Below, in pieces: positions 24,550-34,938 of a stretch of DNA of 64,000 nt. The DNA lies in NCBI GenBank assembly GCA_015680685.1, contig MNCI01000177.1, forward strand, positions 229,318 through 293,317, in the 5' to 3' direction. This DNA is from Gnetum montanum. Lineage: Eukaryota > Streptophyta > Gnetopsida > Gnetales > Gnetaceae. Each line of letters starts with the position of its first letter. Positions within the stretch are counted from its first letter, which is position 1. The translations under genes were made by a program, and so were the position numbers. The notes beneath the pieces are model-generated. The model had not been told where the DNA came from. It saw nothing but the letters and a program-made list of their open reading frames with translations, and did not search any database.

Positions 24550-25499
24550 TTGGTGTTGGCATAGTACCCATAACAATGCATTTCCTTGCCTTTTGATCTA
24601 ATTTTTGTTTATTTTGTATTGAAATTTGAACATAACAAGGTGAACCAAATATTTTAAAATGAGAAATATTGGGAGAATATCCATACCATAATGCATATGG
24701 TGTTTTATCTTAAATTAACCTTGATGGCACCTTATTTAAAATGTAAATTGTTGTTGCACATGCTTCTATCCAAAAATTATTTTCTAAACCTAACATTTGA
24801 AGCAAACACCTTGCCATTTCAACCACAACCCTATTTTTCCTTTCTTCTATTCCATTTTGTTGAGTAAATGATGTGGTAGTTTGATGAATAATCCCATTTT
24901 TCTTGAAAATTCATCAAATTCATTTGATAAAAATTCAACACAATGATTAGTCCAAATTTTTAAAATTGTATTGCGACTTTGCTTTTCTACTTCCACCTTG
25001 AATTCTTTAAAAAATCCCAATGTTTGATCTTTGAACTTCATAAAATAACCCCAAGAAAATCTTGAAAAGTCATCTACTATGATCAACATATATTGGCTTT
25101 TACCTAGGCTTAATGTTTTCATGGGATTGCATAAATCCATTGAACTAAATCTCATTTTTCTTAAGATCTATGATCTTTCCTAGGAAATAACAACCTTGTA
25201 ATTTTTCCTAGTTGACATATGCTACAATCATGATTATTTGGTAAAGAAAATTTTGGCATATATCTTACAATTTCTCCTTTTCTTCATGTGGTCCATTAAG
25301 CCAAAGTTAACATGTCCTAACCGAGCATTCTATAACCATGTTATGTCTTTTATGACAATGAGACAATGAACATCCTTATGCATCTATAACTTATACATTT
25401 GATTTTTGCTAATGAAAATAATGGTAATACCTTTTCCATCATCAACCTTAGAGATTTTACATACATATTTTTCAAATTCAACATGATACACATTGTGAC
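24550..25499 (-). pseudogene. Copia B integrase with GAG-pre-integrase domain
   Basis: Minus-strand reading from 25499: HNVYHVEFEKYVCKISKVDD, NQMYKL, then LxNARLGHVNFGLMDHMKK (about 25330-25270), the GAG-pre-integrase signature. Integrase core is 25155-24847: FSSMDLCNPMKTLSLGKSQY and IIVDDFSRFSWGYFMKFKDQ. The second Asp position reads WTNHCVEF, so it is lost. ERKNRVVVEMARCLLQMLG (about 24845-24785) retains the Glu, and IYILNKVPSRLI, KTPYALWYGYSPNISHFKIF and GSPCYV continue to about 24620. The 5' end is cut by element C at 25499. Confidence 0.85.
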
Positions 25500-26353
25500 T
25501 GATGAATGGTGAGGTACCCCTACACTTAACCATACGAATACAAGCGTTACACACATGATCCGGTCGAACTCCACATACTAAGTGCCTTCACGCCTTATGG
25601 AATAGTTAAGGTTAATTGTTTGTTGTCTTCCTAGACTTACTTGTATTTGTCACGGTTGTATGTTTAAGTAAGTCTGAGGTATGTGATTTTTATATCTTTT
25701 ATGTTTTATTGCCTATGCTAATGAGGGAAAGGGTGAAGAGACTAAGTAACTAACTTTAACTAACTAAGTTCTAATGATTAGCATCAGTATTTGTTCCCAC
25801 TTACCGTTCACACCCTGAACCAATGCAACCTTCTAGGATTACCAAACGCTATTCGTTGCTATGATTACCAAGCGTAACGCACATGCTCCAAGCGGTCATA
25901 CTGAATGCACTTAACTAGGAGTTAAAGGTTGAGAGATATTTAATTAACTAATAAAGCATTTAAATGATGAACAATAAATAATAGTAATTAAAGTCCTATT
26001 TAGCTTAGTCCATGCACTGCAAGGTTTATCCAAAAGTTCTTTATTTCCATACACAAACTTGTGCTCAAGTACAATATTTGCTCGAATAAAGATCCGTTCA
26101 CTTTGAAGCTCCTACTGTGGGCACATGGAAATAATTCTATCTCTAGAGAGGAGAAACTTCCAGAGTTTTGCTAAGATCTAGATCTAGATTGAGAAACAAG
26201 GGAGAGACACCTCTTATTTATAGATCTGGTGATGTGCTGTGATGTCATGTATGTGATATCGCAGGGGAAGACGCAATATCGCATATGCGATATCGCAGAG
26301 GATGTGATATCACGTACACAATATCACAGCCCATGCGATATCGCATCCCATCA
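25500..26353 (-). repeat. 3' LTR of element C
   Basis: Plus-strand ends are TGATGAATGG and ATCCCATCA, and it aligns with 31707-32525 throughout. Many of the differences I saw are transitions. The minus-strand TATA box TATAAATA is at 26215-26222, and a palindrome cluster lies between it and the LTR start. Confidence 0.9.
26255..26342 (-). promoter_or_regulatory. Cluster of GCGATATCGC palindromes in U3
   Basis: Six GATATC/AATATC cores (26255, 26275, 26289, 26306, 26320, 26337) sit in variants of the palindrome GCGATATCGC, spaced 20, 14, 17, 14 and 17 bases apart. They lie between the LTR terminus and the TATA box, an upstream-activator position. The other LTR of C has a matching set at about 32447-32513. 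A transcription-factor binding array is an inference from position and symmetry. Confidence 0.6.
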
Positions 26354-26363
26354 TACCCCCATG
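26354..26363 (-). other. Polypurine tract of element C
   Basis: The minus strand reads CATGGGGGTA immediately before the 3' LTR start TGATGG. In relative E the same place is decayed to CATGTAGTTA. Confidence 0.65.
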
Positions 26364-28336
26364 ACTGAAAAAAAACTCGTCCTTGAGTTCCTTACAAAAT
26401 ATTGGAAAGGTATGGGAGTATTGAATTGAATGGAACTAATGGTGAATGGGATGACATGTAAATGGATCATCATTACACAACATGACAAAACTGGTGTTCA
26501 TGAAAACAAGAGTGAACACTTTATACATTTGACATCAGGTCGTATTTGGCACTTCAGAGAGAAGAGAGAAGAGAGAAGAAGTCTACTGCTGCCAACGCCA
26601 AGATTGTGCCTTTCGTTGTCTATCCGTAAGCGTGCCATCCATATCGTTCCTTGCATAGTTGCTTCAGCGCTGATCCATTCCAAGTGTTTCTTCCAAATCC
26701 AATCCATTGTTGTATAATTTCCATCTGCACAGACAACATAGTCTTTATATTAGCAAGGGTAAATGAATCACAATGCAGTTGATACCTTGCTTTAGTGAAA
26801 GGTCCATTGGCTAGGTTGTGGTATGGTTTGATATGGGTCTGGAGATATAATAGTGGTGGCTACCAAAGGTGTAGGGGTCAGGAGAAAATCAAAAATTGAA
26901 AAAATTAAGTTAGGACCCCCATGACTAAGAGCGAACCTCCAGTAGTGATAGAATGGAGAAAAGGAAAAGGAACAAGAAAGGTGGAGAAAAAGAGACAATT
27001 GTAACATCAATGAAATGGATGTTAAGATGGAAATGAACAAAATAGGGTTAATTGCAAAAATGTTATGGGAAAGAATTTAACTGGTGTACCAAATAGGAAT
27101 GCTAGTGAATCCTCCCCAAAGTAGGCTTATGCCCTTAATGCCCTGACAAACCCACATTTGAAGAGTCCGTAGGCTTTGGGAATGTCATTTGGAACAAGAG
27201 TTAAAGTCTTAACCACAACAATTTACCAAAAAGAAAACAATGCATTAACCAAAATATACACTAATGATACAATCGGAAATGAGGTGAACAATGTAGGAAG
27301 AATGATGGAAAGAAGAGAATGGAATGGAATCTCAAGAACAAGGTGATGTACATCCCCTTGTGTAGTTAATGATTAATGTGACTTAGTAGATCCCATTCTA
27401 AGTCCAGCCTCAAACAAACCATATCCAGTGACTTCGCATCAATGCATTCGGCCAATCCATCCACATGAAGTAATAAGAATGCCTTCACCAAAGAGCCACC
27501 ACCATTCCGACTAAACAAAGGAGGAGAGAATGGGAAGCGATAAGGGCCTTAGTTAGAGGAAACATGTTTATTTTAGTTCCATAACTAGTGCTTGTAGCCC
27601 AAATGATTATTTCGTCTAAGGGGTGTGCTTTAAATTATCACTGTTTTTTTTGTTTTTGAGTTTTTGTGTGAGAACCACACCATGCAAAGACTTATTATTT
27701 TTATTTGCTCAACTTCCCGATAATTGAGTAACATCGAAACAGTAAGAAAACTTAAGAAGAAAACATCCAAGAGCTTAAGAGGATGGCCAACACGAATGCA
27801 TCACGTTCCCTTGAAGTCACACCCTTTTCAATCCTTGAGTCCTTCCTTAGTTTGAGAAATGCCCAGTCATTGATTCGTTATAGTTCTTATTATTGAGAAA
27901 GGGACTATATAGTTCCAAGCCAAGAGAGACCATAGAAATTTTTGAATGTATGGATGCAGTGGACTCGTTGCCTTTCATATCAAAAGAACCATACCTTAGT
28001 ATCAACATCATAACTTAAAGGTAAAAACCAAACATTAGCAACTGGTAGAAAATAGTTCATATCATCATTAGAGAACTTATTGGGTGAAAAACTTAATAGA
28101 ATGGATAAAATACACTCATATACACAAATAATAGAAAAAGTATGAACAATGTTGTAAAAAAAATAAGAAAAGTTAAAGAAATTTGTAAAAAAAAATGTGT
28201 AAAAAAACTAAAATGAACTAAGGGCCCCAAATGATTAGCATAGGTGGCCATCTCCCCCATGATTGAATTGAAAGGGAGAGATCCAAAATAATGAGCATTT
28301 GTTTGAATTTCTTAAAAGTGTCCAACTCCTCCCAAT
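26364..28336 (-). other. Noncoding 3' region of element C
   Basis: No pol motifs. Parts align by eye with the noncoding 46450-46800 and 49830-51650 of element E (for example CCTCCAGTAGTGATAGAAT against CCTCCAGTAGCTATAGAAT, and the segment around CCAGTGACTTC). C therefore carries E's flanking noncoding blocks without the coding parts between them. Confidence 0.6.
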
Positions 28337-31057
28337 TTATGTTTTCAGGTTAAGGGTTAGAAGTTGGCGATGCTCATATTCCAATGTATCTATGCTTTCG
28401 TTATGGGTGCAAGTTGTTCCCCCAGTTCGTTCCATGCATGTTGGTGGGTTGCTCTCTTGATTAGCTATCAACCATAGGGTTTTCTCTTGTTGAGTAGTTG
28501 CTACATATAGGCACATTTGTATGTTATCCTCTGGTGCACACCGGTTAGATGTAGGAAATGTTGAGCATTCCTCCATGTCATCACCCTTTGAGTCACTGTA
28601 TGTGATGCATGAAACTTTCTTCTTCTCACTCTTTCCATAAATGTTTTCCTTAGATATTTCTAAGGAAAGATCATGGATTCCTAGGCATGCATCTATTGTA
28701 CTCAGCCATGCCCTTCCCATTATTATCGGGAAGTTCCCTTTGTCATTGTTTATTTGGATCACTAGAAAATTATCTGGGTATGACCAACCACACATAGTGG
28801 TAACAATGTCCTCAACTTGTCCCAAAGGGACAATGATGGACTAGTGAGCCAACTCTAATTGGATATTTCTCTTCTTGAGTAGAGGCAGGTTCTAGGCTTT
28901 ATGCATTCCTTGTGAGATTAAGTTGACTCCAGAACTTGAGTCAACAAGAGCCTTATGAGGTTCATTCCTTACAACTTGGAGATAGATTAGGGGGCTTCCA
29001 AGATTAGAGAATTTCTTGGAAAGGTGGCCAACCTTGATCCAGTTGATAATGGTATGTGTTAACATAACCGTGTGCGTTGAGCTCTGTTGTTGGTTTGAAG
29101 GGAGCTCCAAAGCCTTATTTGTTGGAGGAGTGGTCATAGACTCAACCTCTTGTGGTTGTGAGAGCTTGTTTAGAATCTTGGTTATGAAGAAAGGTCTTCT
29201 CTTTGTATGGTTGTTAGAACTAGCAGTGGGTTGAAGGTTTACAGCTCTCATAGCATTACATTGCTGCGGTTGAGTGGGGAGTTCCCCTTGCATTGTTGGA
29301 GCGGGTGGTAGTGGAACTATCGGTGCATGAGTGGTGGATGGATTCAAAGGATGGTATGCATGTGGAGTGTCTCTTGGAGGAGAAGGAGTCTTGAAATACT
29401 CCCAAACATGGTAGTGATGTTGTGGGGTTGCGTGACCCATAGAGTCACTTGGAGAAACCAACTGCTGCACATAGTAGCCATATGGGTCTGGTTGCTGGTA
29501 AGGGTATTATTGCCTAGGCAGTGGCATCCCCCATGACTATGGGTATTGTCACTTCTTGTGTTTCCCGATGGGTTTTGGAGGAGTTCCACTTGGATAATAT
29601 GTTAATGATTGGTGAAACTACCTTGGGGATAAGGTAACCTTCGGGGTTCTTTTCATTTGTTAAGTCTTTGGTTGAGTGCATACACCCTGAACTCTTTCAG
29701 ATGTGATCTCACATCCACTGTCATTGTCTGTGTTAGAATCCATAACCTCATCGGTGATATTCATTTTTTCCTTACCCTTGTTACATGCATGGTCTGAATC
29801 TCTCCTCTTTTTCTTACCATGATCACTACTTTGCTCCTCCTTAGACTCCTCTATGATTTTTAGGACAATTTCAATTTTATTGTCTAAGGAGCTCCATATT
29901 TGATCTACCTTAGTTGCCAGTTTTGTTGTTAATTTCTGAAGCAGCAAGGTTTTTCTATTCACCAACTCTTCAAGTGGTGACTCATCCTCTTCCTTACAAA
30001 ATCTTACTCCCCTTTTTTGAAGGGAAGAATCGTGGTTATACTCTTCCACGCTCTCTCTTTTCCATAGCTCCCCTTGTTCTTTAGGTACTTGATCCAACAA
30101 GCTATGAACTTTTTGGGACCTAAGTTTAGATAATCTCCCCTGGGCATATGTCCCAAGGGTTCTCCTAGTTTCATGTCTTTTCCCATCTACGAGGTGGCAG
30201 AGTTGATCTCGTTGTGCATAACCATGGCCCAGGCAACTATGTAGCAATGCGTAATATCAGTCCATGGCAGCATCCAAGGGTTCATGACTACCTTGCTTCC
30301 ATCCTTGGATCTTTTTATGCATGTTGGACAGTCTGGAGTATGTTTGGTATTTGTCGTTAAACAATTCTAGCATCGTACTCCACCTCCTAATGGTTTCTGG
30401 TTCTAAGGACCGATACCAGATTTCTGCTTCCTTTATGAGTGTTCTAGGAAATAACTTTAACTTTTTCCACTTACTTTCAATATTCTGCAAGGCACAGGCA
30501 TTGTGGAATGCTTGTAAGTGGTTTTGCGGATCAGCATTATATCCCCCATCAAACCATGGGATATTATTCATGTCTAGTCTCTTAATCCAACTATCTTTCT
30601 AGTGCCTTGTAGATATCCTCATAGCCTCCGTAATGTCTAACATACTCTTGGTTGCTAGTAGGGGTTCTTCATGATCATCTCTCTCATGATGTCTATGATG
30701 CCTATGTGATTCCCTACATTCCCTTCTTTTATGCCTTGATTCTCTAGAATTCCCTCGTCCTTGCTCTCAACTCTCTCGTCGAGGTCTCTCATTTTGCTTA
30801 TCCTTACCCTTATCCTCACGGTTGTGCTCTTTGTGACTGCGTCCTGATGTAGAAGGAGAGGGTGAATGGTGTGATGAAGAGAAAGAAGAAGGAGAACCAT
30901 CACCATGATGATGCTTCTTACCTTCTCTTCGGTGGCTACAGCCTTGATCGTGATGACGATTAGACTTCCCACCCTTGTCATGTGTTTGTGTTCCCTCATC
31001 GAACACTTGGTGTTCATGGGAATCAGAACCAGGGTGGTGGATTATGGAGAAAAGGTT
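28337..31057 (-). pseudogene. gag-protease polyprotein of element C
   Basis: One reading frame runs from at least 31057 to 28337 without a net frameshift, broken only by stops (for example at 30769, 30259, 29662 and 28894). N-terminal part: Ser/His-rich, with HHHGDGSPSSFSSSHHSPS. Retrotransposon gag domain about 30571-30257: DGGYNADPQNHLQAFHN, LKLFPRTLIKEAEIWYRSL and FNDKYQTYSRLS. A Lys/Glu-rich spacer (30247-29660) and a Pro-rich stretch (29470-29100) follow. Aspartic protease: KALVDSSSGVNLISQ at about 28945, where the usual D-[ST]-G reads DSS, then PIIMGRAWLSTIDACLG (about 28727). It ends LTLNLKT. The true start codon is uncertain, as a TAG lies at 31058-31060. Confidence 0.82.
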
Positions 31058-31687
31058 CTAATACCCTACCTTCTATCTATTTTTAGGAGGGGGAACATCA
31101 TTTTGTGGAGAACCTATTTAGATAGGTTCACCACCCTTAACTTCTCTTATGATAGGAAAAGCATTATGGGGTCCTTTGCCTTTCAACAATGTGTGGTGAC
31201 TCTCCTGCCGCAAGTCCCGTTGATGTTGTGCTTCTATGGGATGGTAATCCCTTGTGTCAAAACCGCATGGAACATACTCAATGTATAATTACAACATGCC
31301 AATTCGTGCAAGAGCACAAAGAAACATGTTGGGGACTACTCTGTTTGGAGGCAACACTATATTACCCTCCAAGTCTCTCCAATGTAGTTGCTCATATTGA
31401 TGGAGAATAAAAGTAAAGTCGAGTACATACTCATTGAAATGAGTATATATCACCTGGAATTGTTGAGGAACTGGCAGATCTGGGTTACTTGTGTTCTATC
31501 GCCGATTGTCTCTAGTGTGTTCCCTAGGTGGTGAAGTGCTTTTATGAGAAGAAGAAGACATTGTTATCTTGTCGGTGTGCTATTGAACATTGTTTAAAAT
31601 TTATTTTGATTAACCCTAAGGGTTCGTTTAAGCTTCCCAATTATGTGGATGATTTCCTATGTTCTACTTAGTGCACAAACAACTTAG
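31058..31687 (-). other. 5' leader of element C
   Basis: Lies between primer site and gag. No long open frame with recognised motifs was found. Presumed untranslated leader with packaging signals, by position only. Confidence 0.45.
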
Positions 31688-31705
31688 TCCACAGCAACAG
31701 CGCCA
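31688..31705 (-). other. Primer binding site of element C (tRNA-Asp-like)
   Basis: The minus strand reads TGGCGCTGTTGCTGTGGA directly after the LTR. It is close to the TGGCGCCGTTGCCGGGGA site known from plant Athila/Tat-type elements primed by tRNA-Asp. Confidence 0.75.
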
Positions 31706-31706
31706 A

Positions 31707-32525
31707 TGATGAGTGGTGAGGTACCCCTACACTCAACCATACGAATACGAGCATTACACACGTGATCCGGTCAAACTCTGCAGACTAAGTGCCTACACGC
31801 CTTATGGAACACTTACATTAATCATTTGTTATCTTCCTAAACTTACTTGTATTTGTCACAGTTGCATGGTTAAGTAAGTCTGAGGTATGTGATTTTTATA
31901 TCTTTTATGTTTTATTGCCTATGCTAATGAGGGAAAGGGTGAAGAGACTAAGTAACTAACTTTAACTAACTAAGTTCTAATGCCTAGCATCAGTATCCGT
32001 TCCCACTTACCGTTCACACCTTGAACCAATGCAACCTTCTGAGATTACCAAATGCTATTTATTGCTAGGTTTACCAAGCGTAACACACGTGCTCAAAGCG
32101 GTCGTACTGAATGCACTTAACTAGGAGTTAAAGGTTGAGAGAGATTTAATTAACTAATAAATTATTTAAACGATGAACAGTAAATAACATTAATTAAAGT
32201 CCTATTTAGCTTAGTCCATGCACTGCAAGGTTTATCCAAAAGTTCTTTATTTCCATACACAAACTTATGCTCAGGTACAATATTTGCTCGAATAAAGATC
32301 CGTTCACTTTGGAGCTCCTACTGCGGGCACATGGAAATTATTCTATCTCTTGAGAGGAAAAACTGCCAGAGTTTCACTAAGGTCTAGATCTAGATTGAGA
32401 AACAAGGGAGAGCCACCTCTTATTTATAGATTTGATGGTGCATTGCAATATCTCGTACGTGATATCGCGGGGGATGCGATATCGTGTATGCAATATCACG
32501 GCCCATGCGATATCACGTCCCATCA
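31707..32525 (-). repeat. 5' LTR of element C
   Basis: Pairs with 25500-26353. Plus-strand ends are TGATGAGTGG and GTCCCATCA. TATA box and palindrome cluster are conserved with the partner LTR. Divergence between the two is roughly a tenth of positions by eye, so the insertion is old but younger than its copia B host. Confidence 0.9.
32421..32428 (-). promoter_or_regulatory. TATA box of element C 5' LTR
   Basis: TATAAATA on the minus strand. The same octamer occurs at the corresponding place in 26215-26222, 46273-46280 and 56458-56465, so it is conserved across the family. Confidence 0.7.
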
Positions 32526-32530
32526 GTGAT

Positions 32531-33700
32531 ATAATTGCCTGACACTTTATAAATTCTTTGAAAGATCTAAAACAAAATAGATATAGGAAATAACATATTT
32601 CATACCTTGAGTTGTTCTAAAGATAAGCAATCCAATTGAGGTAATGGTTAACTTATGCCCATTACCTATAGTTACATTTCCATCATATTTTTCTAAACTT
32701 GAGAATAATCCCTATCAAGTGATTGCTGCACCCACTATCAACATACCAAATATTTTTTTTGTTGCTAGCATATGATACTTTTGTAAAGATTAGGAGTTGA
32801 TCTTTCTCTATTTCAATATAGAACAATTGCTCACTCTTTTATTGATTCTTTTGTTAGTCTTCATGTTCTACAATTTTTTCTTTGTCCTTCTTTTCATACT
32901 TCTTTCTTGATCAACATTCAAAAGTATTGTGGGTGTTGGTACCACAAAAATCACAATGCTTACCTTCCTTTGTTTAATTTGATCTTCCATGATCATGACC
33001 TCTAGATCTTCCATGACTACATTCATGTCCTCTAAATGAGGATCTTCTTGAGGATTTTTGATTTTAATTTTGAGTAAACATCCTCTAAAATTGTACTTGA
33101 AATGCATTTGTTATTGACATTGCACAACCAACAATCCTTTACTCATATGTCCTCAAGCTTCCTATGAGCTTAATCATACTTATCTTATTAAGATCTCTTA
33201 CTTCCTTAATGGTCATGATGATGAGATCATATTGTTTGGTTACACTTCAAAGGATATTTTCAACAGCACACCTTTCCTCAAGAATTTCTCCACAAGATTT
33301 AAGTCCATTTAGAACTTGTTGAAGTTGGTTGATGTATCGATACATATTATCTAAATCTAGCATGTGCAAAGATTCAAAATCTTTCCTTAATACTTGTAAC
33401 TTGACAACACAAACTTTTGATGATCCCCTATATGCAATCTCTAGTGCATCCCATGCAACTTGGCTAGTTTGATGCATGATAATTTTAGGAAAGATTGTCA
33501 TATCTAATCCAAATTAAATGATTAATTATTTTGCATCTTTCTTACAAAGCTCCTTGACTTCATTCTTTATTCTTCCTTCAAGGATTGAAATGTTGCATGA
33601 TAAAAATCTTTGAATTTATTTTCAATGAAATCCCACAAATCTTATGAGATAAAAAATGTCCACATCTTTATTATGCCATACTCATAATTTTCTCCATTGA
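32531..33700 (-). pseudogene. Copia B gag and protease
   Basis: The gag N-terminus near 33690 reads IFNGENYEY ... DLWDFIENKF. The central gag helix region 33501-33247 reads SQVAWDALEIAYRGSSKVCV and FESLHMLDLDNMYRYINQL. A zinc knuckle, CDFCGTNTHNTFEC (CX2CX4HX4C), is intact at about 32904-32955 and is followed by a TGA. The protease signature WYVDSGCSNHLIG is intact at about 32712-32750. Element C interrupts the gene at 32530, and the same reading resumes at 25499 with the GAG-pre-integrase region. Frame changes occur between gag and knuckle. Confidence 0.88.
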
Positions 33701-33780
33701 AGATAGAAACTTGAAGAAACAAAGATCTATGATTTTGGATCAGTCTGGAGAGATTTGTTGTCAAGAATTTGAACTAACCT

Positions 33781-33792
33781 ACTCCAATATCA
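33781..33792 (-). other. Primer binding site of copia B (decayed tRNA-Met type)
   Basis: Minus-strand TGATATTGGAGT, two bases inside the 5' LTR, matches TGGTATCAGAGC at 8 of 12 positions, and all four differences are transitions. Confidence 0.6.
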
Positions 33793-33794
33793 AA

Positions 33795-34147
33795 TGAAGA
33801 ATCTAAAGGACCCTAGATCTATGATATATGATAAAAGAAAATAAAGAACTTAGTTAGAATAAACACACTCTTGTGAAACTCTATTCAATTCTCTTACTAA
33901 CAAATATGTATTGCTATAATTATATAGGCCTTGATCTCTTAAGAATAGATTTAGAAAGATAAGAATGAATCTAGGAAATCATGGGGATGACCCTCATCAT
34001 CTTTTTGAAGGATCTTCTTAATAAGGGATGAAGTAATCATGGTATTAGATAGGAATTATATTAATAGGATATCATTTTATTTAATATGGATTTATGGATG
34101 AGATCTATCTAATTCTTTTGTGGAACATCTAGTCATCATATTCCACA
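33795..34147 (-). repeat. 5' LTR of copia B
   Basis: 353 bp, identical in length to the partner LTR 21817-22169, with ends TGAAGAATCT and ATTCCACA. Minus-strand TATATAA at 33920-33926 is the TATA-box candidate. Confidence 0.88.
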
Positions 34148-34431
34148 GGTAGATAATACATTAGGAAGTTAGTGGTCGAAGGAGCACATAATTCATAAGA
34201 AGAGTAAGCACATTGACATCAAATATTACTTTATAAAGGAGAAGTGAAGGAGGCCATAATTAAGCCCACATATGTTCAAAGCACTGATCAATTAGTTGAT
34301 TTACTAACTAAACCATTGCAGGCTTATTGAATTGACTATCTCATAAGCATCATTGATATGTGCAAAGGAGATGATGAGAAGAAAGATCTTAGAGTTTCTA
34401 ATTTAGCTATCCTCAAACTAATTTCAACACT
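34148..34431 (+). pseudogene. Copia A RNase H, terminal part
   Basis: Continuation of copia A after insertion B. VDNT is followed by KKSKHIDIKYYFIKE at about 34200 and STDQLVDLLTKPLQAY at about 34280, the conserved C-terminal end of copia polyproteins. Joined in reading direction to 21816. Confidence 0.85.
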
Positions 34432-34441
34432 AAAGGAGGGA
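34432..34441 (+). other. Polypurine tract of copia A
   Basis: AAAGGAGGGA lies directly before the 3' LTR start TGTTGAG. Confidence 0.75.
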
Positions 34442-34442
34442 A

Positions 34443-34857
34443 TGTTGAGTATTGTGTGTACTTTGGATAATTTCTAAAAAAATATTATTTGGATTGGAAA
34501 CTTTTTTTAATTATTAAAAGTTTTTTTTATCATGTCATGATTTCTTAAAAAATAATTTTTTCCCTAATAGTTAGTGGTCAGTTATGATGATTTTAACTTA
34601 GTCATGTTGAGTTTAACCCCTAGTTAATTTTTTTTTCTTTTTTCTTTTTTTATAAAAGTAGTTAGAAGAGCCACCTTATTGTGGGAAAAAGGCCTAATTT
34701 AATGTTTCTTTCAAAAATAATGAAAGAAGTTATTAGTTCTCATATTTCTCAAGTATTATTCCAATCTTAAATTTTTTAATAGTGATTTTTCCAATGATTT
34801 TATTTTCACAATTCTATTTCTTACTTTCTCATCCTATCTACTTTGCTTATTCCAACA
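34443..34857 (+). repeat. 3' LTR of copia A
   Basis: 415 bp with inverted terminal pentamers TGTTG...CAACA, following a polypurine tract. No partner LTR exists at the 5' side in this window. The TATA motif TTTTATAAAAG lies at about 34650. Confidence 0.75.
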
Positions 34858-34860
34858 TAT

Positions 34861-34934
34861 ATCATTGTAGCTCTACAATGATCCTTATATGATTCTAGCT
34901 ATTTAAAACACTATTGTAGTGCTCTACAATAGTG
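34861..34934. repeat. Two hairpins with a shared CTACAAT arm
   Basis: 34861-34882 is ATCATTGTAG, CT, CTACAATGAT (10-bp arms). 34909-34934 has arms CACTATTGTAG and CTACAATAGTG with a 4-base loop (11-bp arms, exact). The second abuts and overlaps the primer-site region of LTR F, so it would lie at the start of that element's RNA leader. Confidence 0.75.
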
Positions 34935-34938
34935 CCAA

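Larger units (their letters stand above)
25500..32525 (-). mobile_element. Gypsy-type element C, gag-pro only, nested in copia B
   Basis: LTRs 25500-26353 and 31707-32525 start TGATGA and end CATCA. Flanking 5-mers GTGAC (25495-25499) and GTGAT (32526-32530) form a near-perfect target duplication. Primer site (31688-31705) and polypurine tract (26354-26363) place it on the minus strand. Internal coding capacity is one gag-protease frame. RT, RNase H, integrase and the extra ORF present in relative E are absent, so it fits the class of non-autonomous terminal-repeat elements that keep gag. Confidence 0.88.
21817..34147 (-). mobile_element. Copia element B, nested in A and itself split by C
   Basis: Two 353-bp LTRs (21817-22169, 33795-34147) flank a minus-strand copia internal region, itself interrupted by element C (25500-32525). 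Removing C leaves about 5.3 kb, a usual copia size. Flanking 5-mers GATGG (21812-21816) and GGTAG (34148-34152) may be a decayed target duplication. The internal order on the minus strand is primer site, gag, protease, [C], integrase, RT, RNase H, polypurine tract. Confidence 0.88.
19380..34857 (+). mobile_element. Copia element A, 5'-truncated, split by copia B
   Basis: The plus-strand copia has GAG-pre-integrase, integrase, RT and RNase H at 19380-21816. It resumes after insertion B with the end of RNase H at 34148-34431, a polypurine tract (34432-34441) and a 3' LTR (34443-34857). Protein reading crosses the B insertion: ISMLMV before and VDNT after, as in the conserved copia VDN motif. 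The 5' LTR, gag and protease are missing. Confidence 0.85.

Noticed and set aside
26430-26717. Plus-strand ORF of 95 codons and its minus-strand partner
   Set aside because: It lies in the noncoding 3' region of element C near the LTR, overlaps frames on the other strand and has no domain. Chance ORF.
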